Assembly (NCBI GenBank): GCA_024704765.1
Contig: JAKMXF010000323.1
Span: 124,001-188,000 of the forward strand
Direction: 5' to 3'
Source: Oopsacas minuta
Lineage: Eukaryota; Porifera; Hexactinellida; Lyssacinosida; Leucopsacidae
DNA: 64,000 bases
A program made the translations under genes and the position numbers. Every line of letters starts with the position of its first letter. Position 1 is the stretch's first letter. Positions 57,246 to 64,000 of the stretch are shown here, piece by piece. The notes under the pieces are model-generated. The model did no database searches. It saw only the letters and a program-made list of their open reading frames with translations, and was not told where the DNA came from.

Positions 57246-59988
57246 CAATAAATGTGACAACCTTATGACTAAAATTTGTATACTTTATGTATAAACTTCC
57301 TTGGATTACTTGGTATTAATCCTGAAATCCAAGAAGCACTAGTGATCGTTCATCTGATCTGTAAAAATGTGAGGATATTACAATACATTGCCAATTATTG
57401 AAACAGATTACCTCATTTCGACCTGGAAATAGTTGGATCACATGACTAGTATTGATCATTACCTACATATTTCGAGCAAAATGTACAAATCCGATAGTAT
57501 AGATAATATTAAGATGGCATAAAAATTTAATACACCTGAAGTAATCCATGCACGGAAAGGAAAATATGGTCATTGAACTTGGTATAGTTACTTAGTCTGT
57601 GAAATTAATGTATTACTGAGAATAGCAAAATGCAAATAGATATACGTATATGTATCACAAGTGTGAAGTTAGCGGACTAGTCGACTAGTGTCCCTTCAGT
57701 CACAAATTTGGCAAACTCAGATTTAAACGAGATTAGTATCATTGGATAGAGGAGAGTTGTACATTATACACGATATGTTTTGATATTAAATTATTATACT
57801 TTTAGTTACATTCTTGGTTGGAATTTTTAGTGTTACGACTTCCTTGAATTTACCCACGTAAAATTCAGAATTCAATTCTGAAATTCTCTATACATACTTT
57901 GGTGGTATGGACGTATATAAAAACCAAATTTCATTAAAAAATATAAACAACTCACGTGGGTAGAGGAATTTAAAATTTTAAGTTGGGACTGAAGTGGTAG
58001 GGAATGAATCATATGCTACACAAAGTAGGACCAGTTCAAACTCATGTTCATTACCCCAAATCCAACTCAATTTCAATTCTTTTTGTGTCATCGTTAGTTG
58101 AGATAGAGATGTTTATGACAATATCGATATTTTCGTGAAACACTAAAATTATCACCAGCAATGGCATGCAAAAATCAATAAATTCTCAGGTTTGTGTATT
58201 ACGAATTCTAACTTTGAGATCAATTCTTGAAGTTATGTCTCTTCAGAACCCCCTTCAAATTTTATAGATACCTTCTTTCATATCTGATAATTCAATTTCC
58301 TAAAAATGCAGGGGTCGCTAGAACTTTTTCCATGATTTGTATATATTGTATTTTGTTTCTTCTCAATTTTCCTCAGTTGCTTTACTATTATTATTGCGTT
58401 GTATTATGATAATTATTGTATAAACTATACAATTACAAGTCTTGCTTAGATCATTGGTACGGACAGGAAGTCAGATCGTAAAACTTGCTATAGATCCCAT
58501 TCTAACTTGTTTCAACAAATAACTACATTTAGCGACATATTATACAGGTTTTATCCGATATACATATATACTGATAATAGTCAGTATTAACTTACACACA
58601 CATTACACAAGTAATAACAGCATCAATATACATAGATAGCTCATAATATTTCACCACTCTGATATTATAGAAATTCTTCCTTGAGATGGTTCAAAGGGAC
58701 AAATAATAATTTAGCATCTAGAGCTATTTTATTTCATCAGTTAAAATACCAAAAATTTATCACAAAATACAAATATCAGTTAGCTATTAATTCTGCAACG
58801 AATAATTCCAACATATACTGCACGAAAACTTCTTCTTGGTGATAATAATATTACATAATCAGAAACATAAAATTTTTCCCTGCATAATTTCATGAACTGC
58901 CAAACTATTGTCTAATTAGCATCTCAATGCACATGGATACAAATTACACATACCACTTGCATCTACCACTTAGAAAGCTTGATTTAACAAGTATGAATCA
59001 CGTTTCAACAATATGAGTATTTAGAATTGAATTATTGACACGAAAGATAAGTCTATCACCAGGAAAATAAACTATAACTTATTAATCAATAACATAACAA
59101 GAAAATGTAATATCTCATCCTCCAATCCAACTGGTTCGCCTATGCCAAATTATGTTTTGTACTTTGTACAAGACGACGCTATTTATACATATATGAAAAT
59201 GTTTACATCAAACGCAACTATTAAATTATGGGATAACAATTTCATTCGCCGAAGTAATGTACATCGATAAGATCCGCTATCTTCATACAAACTTGCCTTA
59301 AGAAATGATGTAAGCACTATTAAAAATAATTGAACCGACGTTTTCATTGTCAAATACATATATATATATTACACATTTAACATTAATGAAGACAGACTCC
59401 ACACAGTGTGGAACTATGCGGTAATAGGTGAAAAATTGACTTCGCTATTTACCAAAAATTAATGTATGCATTCGATTCTACGCTATTCCAAACCTAGAAA
59501 TATACTCTTATTAGTTAGTTAATGAACTTATAACATGCCTAACCAAAGTCTCAAACTTAGGCCACAATTTGAAATTTGAAAACCTGAAAACTACAAATAT
59601 ATATTCTTCAAATACCATTGCGATATTTCAGCATTCCAGGATTTTAGTAATTCAATGGCATACATCAGCATTCGTATGTATTATGTGATTAATTCGAACT
59701 CGTTTGCAAAACAAAATAAAAATTTATTTTGTCGTTCCGAAGAATTTTTAACCCGTCTATTATCCATACTTCAGCTCCCTGATCTACCTTTTAGGTCCTC
59801 GATCTTACAATGCAAACAATTGCGAGTTGAAAAGTTGACAATTTCGATTAGTATATCTCTCTAATTTCATTACAAAAAAAATCTAAAGCAGCCCAAAGGC
59901 GCCTACCTATACTTTTCTTGACATAAAGTGGATGGAGCATACCAATTTGCAAGAAATGGATATTTAGAAAAATTGAAATATCGTTATA

Positions 59989-61320
59989 CTAGGGCGTTCA
60001 ATAAGTCTTGCGGGTGATATCATAGAATATGATACAAACACTATACATACTAATTCACTATATTATTTATTCAAAGTAATCCCCTCCTGCAGATACACAA
60101 AGTTTTAACCTTTCCACCCACTTGTAAAACACATTTCTGTACTCCTCAGGGGATGGATTTGAAGTACTGGTACAGGCCCGTTACGAGTGCTTGTAATGTG
60201 TTAAAATCTTTGCCCTGAAGGTAGATTTTAAGCTTGGGGAAGAGCCAAAAATCACACAGAGCTAGGCCTGGTGAGTATGGTGGATGGGGAAGTAATTCTA
60301 ACCCTTCTAGATCCAAGAAATTTTTGGTAAGCTTAGCTGTATGGGAACTGGTGTTATCAGTTAAAATCTTCATTCCAAGAGTCCCGGTTTTCGGGCGGTA
60401 CTTTTCTATATTTTTTATCAAATTTGGAAGCACTTGCTCTGTAAAGAAAGTAGCAGTAACAGCCTTGCCACTCTCACAAGGTAATTGCAAGACAATTCCA
60501 TGACTACTGAAGAAGATGGTATACATAATCTTAGGTTTTCTGAAGTCGGGCCTAGGAATTTTGGCCGGTTATTCGCCGCCCTTCACCCATGATCGCTTCT
60601 TATACTTGCTATATGGTGTTGAATAGTACACCCACGTCTTGTCACCAGTAATAATTTCTGTTAGGCGTCTAGAATCGCAGTTCTCATAAGTTTCCAAGAG
60701 TTTCTTGGCAATATTCAGTCGTGCCAACCTTTGATTCTCACTGAGCTTTTTCGGGACCCATTTCCCACAAATCGATCGGTTGCCAAGCTCAGTCACCAGA
60801 ATTGTATGAATAGCTCCCGATGAAATTTCCAAACTTTGTTCTAACTGATTGACAGTAATACACTTGTCTTCCATGACCATACTTTCAATGAGTGCGATAT
60901 TCTCTGAAGTGGTGGCGGATACCGCTCTTCCAGATCGGGGCAAATCTGTGACATCAGCATCACCAGATCTAAAACGGGCAACCCATCGCTCTACAGTAGA
61001 TCTGGAAGGGCAATTCACGCACAATACTCCTGTAACTCGCTGAAGATCTGTACGGGCTGGATCTTGAGTATTGTGCGAAACTCTATGTAAGCTCGCCATT
61101 TGAGGTTGAAATTATCATCCTTTGAAGCCATAAATTCAACAGTGGGTATAAATTGACTACACGTAACTATCTCAAAAATTCATAATTTGTATTGAATAAG
61201 CTTGAAACTTTCAGTATATGGAGTTTAACTATATGGGATTATAATATATGAAAGTTAGATATATTACTCGACTAATTCCTAAGATATATCATGACCCGTA
61301 AGACTTATTGAACGCCCTGA
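59989..61320 (-). mobile_element. Mariner element, 1332 bp, few lesions
   Basis: TA at 59987-59988 and 61321-61322. The ends share AGGGCGTTCAATAAGTCTT plus CGGGT after one mismatch; only the two outermost bases differ (CT against TC). Length and layout are those of a full mariner. The terminal repeats are the best matched of any mariner here. Confidence 0.92.
60068..61099 (-). pseudogene. Mariner D,D34D transposase, one stop and one frameshift
   Basis: The ATG at 61099 (MASLHRVSHNTQDPARTDLQ) opens 176 residues with HTH parts SRSTVERWVARFRSGDADVT, DLPRSGRAVSATTSE and KCITVNQLEQSLEISSGAIH, the WVPKKLSENQRLARLNIAKK block, and IITGDKTWVYY with the first Asp (Lys for the usual Glu beside it). A single in-frame TAA at 60566-60568 interrupts. 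The same frame continues with RPDFRKPKIMYTIFF, ILTDNTSSHTAKL (second Asp) and PPYSPGLALCDFWLF (third Asp kept, Asp-to-Gly and Pro-to-Leu changes beside it). A one-base shift near 60155 leads into YRNVFYKWVERLKLC and GGDYFE, ending at TAA 60068-60070. It is therefore only slightly decayed, with about 340 codons in the family's usual length. Confidence 0.9.
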
Positions 61321-61322
61321 TA

Positions 61323-62117
61323 ACATTTTATAATCACTATATTTCTAAGTATCAACTGCATAGAGAATTCAGCATACTCATTGTTATTCAAGTTCATCAA
61401 TAAATAGGGCTGCTTGGTATAAAACGCCCACAAATTTGGAACTCATTTATTCTTGAACCATAAATATTAATTATATCAAAATTCAGCAGATTATGTCATA
61501 GTCCCATTTCCAGAAGTGCAACTAAAATCTGGTGCAGTGTCGATTTACTATATATGACAATATTTTAACATACATCTTCAGTATAAGTACTATTACCCCA
61601 TAATCGTCATTTTGCCACACTGTGCTCCAGTGAGAAAATGCTTTCTCAAATAAGGATTCATAATTAGGATCATGGATCATGAAATGGATAATTTGCACCC
61701 ATATTATATCTAATGAAGTTTAGAATATCAAAATTCTACAACTAAACATGTGAAACCACATAGATTTTCCGATTCTAATACTCAGACCCTCATTCGATGT
61801 ATACTAGGGTATTGTGAAAAATACTATTTCACTCAATTTCTTTCGGCTGGGGTAATTTGGGGTGTGGTTGGATGTCATCTACCCAAATATATATAAACAA
61901 CCTAACATTTTGATCATTTACACCATCCAACAAAATCATTTAGGTTGGTACAATGGAAAAGGGCCTATTTGTCGGGTTGATGACATACTTAAACTTTATC
62001 CTCGATTCCTAATATCTTCTCATCGAATGTGCTTTCTATATTCCACTATAAATAACAGCTTAATGTTCTTGATTGTATTATAAAAGGATTTCTATGTTGT
62101 TATTATGTGATTATACA
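61323..62117. other. No recognised gene
   Basis: AT-rich spacer between the mariner and the repetitive-gene remnant. Confidence 0.4.
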
Positions 62118-62940
62118 TTAACTAATTGATAAGGTAATTTTTTTGGCGTTGATATAGGTAATTTCTCTAGAAATGGCTCTGTTAAGTATGTATCTATATC
62201 TATGTTGTTCTAGATGACCACCTCGCTTTATGGATGCTTCAGTAACCTCTTTGACCCATCTTTCTACATTCTTGGAATGACAAGGATAGGATGGAATTAC
62301 CAATGGTTCATCAATGGCTGATTGCAGCTCCACATCTGTGAAATTAACCGTTAATGATGGTTCTGTAATTGATAATCCATCTAATTCTATACGATTTGAA
62401 TAAGTTGAAGCTCAAAATTCTTTTTGGAACTTTAGTTTCCTCGGCTCAGTTGGAAGGTTCAAATTCCGTGAATTCACAACTTGCGGACACTTCAGGATAG
62501 TTTCTACGGCTCTCTTTCTTAGATCTGGGAAATTCTCTGAAAGCATAAATATAAGGCTATTTTCTTGATGACTCCAATACCCATTTGATTGAAGTAATCT
62601 CTGGTAACAATTCTGTCAGGCTCTGATAATTCCTTAGATGTTTGAACAAGATTGAAGAAGTTTTTGTACCATCACTTAGAGTCCAAACTCTTTGAAGCGA
62701 AACTATCCTGGAACATATGGATTAAGAATAAAACTTACGATATGCATTAGTTCAGAAGTTGGAGTTAATTTGGAAATATATAACCTAAGGATTCTGTTTG
62801 CAAATGTATTCCATCTTGACCTATTAAGAATACCGGGTTCCTTGGTTAGTAAGTTCCCTGTGCAATGATGTGGGCCATTTTGAACAGCAAGTACCATCTC
62901 CTATAAATACTACTGATCTGTACTAAGTTTTTTTACCAGC
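62118..62940 (-). pseudogene. Decayed copy of a second arthropod repetitive gene family
   Basis: Minus strand, in order but in changing frames. NGPHHCTGNLLTKEPGILNR, then SRWNTFANRILRLYISKLTP and a FILNPYVPG end (62897-62703). DGTKNFFNLVQTSKELSEPD follows near 62660-62610. TRDYFNQMGIG and IALYLCFQRI are near 62590-62535. Finally PLVIPSYPCHSKNVERWVKE, then VTEASIKRGG and RYRYILNRAISRE (62305-62160). I know this block order (R-W-L-T-x-A-N-R-I-L-R-L-Y, Q-x-S-x-x-L, P-C-H-T-Q-x-V-E-R-x-V-K-x-V-T-E-A-S) from abundant uncharacterised arthropod proteins likely tied to transposable elements. Its biochemical role is unknown to me. At least four frame changes are present. Confidence 0.68.
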
Positions 62941-62954
62941 TCAAATGGTATATA

Positions 62955-64000
62955 CCAGGTTGTCCAAAAAGTTCGCGGAATTGCAATTATATTTTATTTA
63001 TCAATGATCATACTCAACTAATTATTGTACATAGTTTTCAATAAATTCACCCTTAACGGCGATACATTTCTTCCATTTTGATAGGAGTTTATTTATTCCT
63101 GTGGTGAAGAATTTTTCAGTGGTACCTTGAATCCATGAATTTACAGCGGACCTAAGGTGCTCAAATCGCTGAAACGTTTACCTCTAAGTGGTCTTTTCAT
63201 TTCTGAAAAAAGCCAGTAGTCGCTGGGCGCTAGATCTGGGCTGTATGGGGGATGTGGGAGTAATTCGAACCCTAAATGTTGAATTTCATCCAAAGTTCTC
63301 CTGCTGGTATGGGCTGGAGCATTATCATGCTGAAGCAAAACATGAGAACTCAACTTGCCACGTCTCTGAGACTTGATAGCTTCGCGCAATTTCTTCAGAA
63401 CTTGAACATAGTATTCAGTATTTATTGTTACTTTGTTAGGTAACCAATCAATCATGATTATTCCCTTTGTGTCCCAAAAAACTGTTGCCATCCGTTTACT
63501 TGCTGATACGACGGCTCTGGGTCTAATAGGAGTTGCTTCATGCCTACGCTTCCATTGACTCGTCTGTAAACTTGTCTTAGGCTCATAAAAATGTAACCAA
63601 GTCTCGTCCCCTGTGACTAAACGATCAAAGAACCTTGGCTCCTTCTTAGAAATCCGTAAGAGCTGGCGACAAACACGAACCCTTTCAATCCTTTGAGATT
63701 CAGATAACAATTTGGGAACCCAAAGAGAAAGAACTCTCGACATTCCCAATTGTTCAGTTAGAATCATATCAAGTATTTATTTTGACATGCCCAATTCTTC
63801 CTCTAACTGCCGCAGAGTCACACGTCTATCTTTATCAAGAATGTTTGATATAATTTTGATATTATATAGGTTGGAACATGTTTTCGGACGACCAGGTCTT
63901 GGGTTATCATCAACAGTTGAATGCCCATCATTAAATCTGTCAATCCATTTGTAAACCATCTATTTACCAGGGCATTTACTACCATAAACATCTTCATCTC
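62955..64000 (-). mobile_element. Mariner element, continuing past the window end
   Basis: After TA (62953-62954) comes a typical mariner end, CCAGGTTGTCCAAAAAGTTC, followed by a minus-strand transposase that is still open-ended at 64000. The other terminal repeat lies outside the window. Confidence 0.85.
63022..64000 (-). pseudogene. Mariner D,D34D transposase, partial in window
   Basis: The largest open piece, 63767-63141, encodes 208 residues: WVPKLLSESQRIERVRVCRQ, LVTGDETWLHFYEPKTS (first Asp, Glu beside it), VFWDTKGIIMIDWL, LLQHDNAPAHTSRRT (second Asp) and PPYSPDLAPSDYWLF (third Asp, spacing 34). The N-terminal part 63959-63777 (WIDRFNDGHSTVDDNPRPGR, then VTLRQLEEELGMS) is in the same frame but separated by a TAA at 63774-63776. 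Another in-frame TAG lies at 63960-63962. A frameshift near 63150 leads into KWKKCIAVKGEFIENYVQ, ending at TAA 63022-63024. All three catalytic residues are present; otherwise it is a lightly damaged copy. Confidence 0.87.

Larger units (their letters stand above)
52830..59988. other. 7 kb without a recognised gene
   Basis: AT-rich. Contains CAGGT tandem runs (55330, 55701), dispersed repeat C pieces (56505-56590, 56943-56980, 57105-57245), a repeated ACTAGTCATGAAA word at 54188-54235 and chance frames. A minus-strand stretch near 53880-54010 has an acceptor-like CAG and a GTATGT donor but no recognised protein. Confidence 0.45.

Noticed and set aside
40358-64000. Search for the upstream Mondo exon (the LFECM-type and IHSGHFMVS-type conserved motifs)
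   Set aside because: No minus-strand stretch with these motifs and a phase-0 donor was found by eye; it may be too diverged or outside the window.
1-64000. tRNA, rRNA, CRISPR arrays, bacterial operons, LTR retrotransposon pol motifs
   Set aside because: No tRNA-like cloverleaf with a T-arm GTTCNANNC box, no regular spacer arrays, no Shine-Dalgarno-led gene runs, and no YxDD or integrase zinc motifs were seen.

Overview
This is eukaryotic, AT-rich DNA (by eye about two thirds A+T), almost certainly from an arthropod. There are no operons, ribosome-binding sites, CRISPR arrays, or recognisable tRNA or rRNA genes. Coding signal comes as short exons with GT..AG borders and as many decayed or intact Tc1/mariner-superfamily transposons. 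The host assignment rests on a MondoA/ChREBP-type exon, on two repetitive protein families I know mainly from arthropod genomes, and on the mariner/DD37D mix. A copepod or another TE-rich arthropod would fit, but the species cannot be told from the sequence.

The one host gene I can reconstruct runs on the minus strand across at least two thirds of the window. It is a homologue of Mondo (MLXIP/MLXIPL, the glucose-sensing bHLH-zip partner of Mlx). Four exons join with consistent phases: 40056-40357 (Trp-rich N-terminal Mondo conserved region), 21378-21684 (acidic segment with the Asp-Thr-Leu-Phe motif), 17814-18055 and 3452-3660 (Ser/Pro/Asn-rich linker). Possible further exons lie at 88-268 and 1-14. 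The bHLH-zip domain and the first exons are not seen and probably lie outside the window. The introns are about 18.4 kb and 14.2 kb and are filled with transposons.

Layout by position: 0.6 kb pogo-like MITE; 1.6-3.1 kb decayed copy of an arthropod repetitive gene; 3.8 kb kinase-like fragment; 4.9-6.1 kb worn mariner; 6.5-7.1 kb Helitron helicase end; 7.3-8.7 kb mariner; 10.3-12.3 kb GC-rich pogo/Tigger element; 14.1-14.6 kb Helitron helicase end; 15.7-17.0 kb DD37D element; 21.7-22.3 kb MITE beside a Mondo exon; 23.7-26.0 kb Tc1-like element split by a DD37D element (24103-25396); 31.5-32.9 kb Tc1-like element with an uninterrupted transposase and perfect 25-bp inverted repeats; 33.1-34.4 kb mariner; 35.0, 39.0 and 42.5 kb MITEs; 42.8-43.7 kb Helitron Rep-domain remnant; 48.3-49.7 kb Tc1-like; 51.5-52.8 kb DD37D; 60.0-61.3 kb mariner with few lesions; 62.1-62.9 kb second arthropod repetitive gene; 62.96 kb to the end, a mariner cut off by the window edge. 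Several unclassified dispersed repeats (15/23 kb, 31/42 kb, 37-57 kb) and a fold-back element (40.9-41.1 kb) fill part of the rest.

The genes do not form a pathway. The window is a transposon graveyard, with one possibly recent Tc1-like resident, inside and around a long regulatory gene. I saw no sign of an immune, biosynthetic or otherwise novel multi-gene system. The most unusual signals are the catalytic-site duplication in the otherwise intact Tc1-like transposase, the compositionally foreign Tigger with a hairpin terminus, and the repeat families that match no class I recognise.
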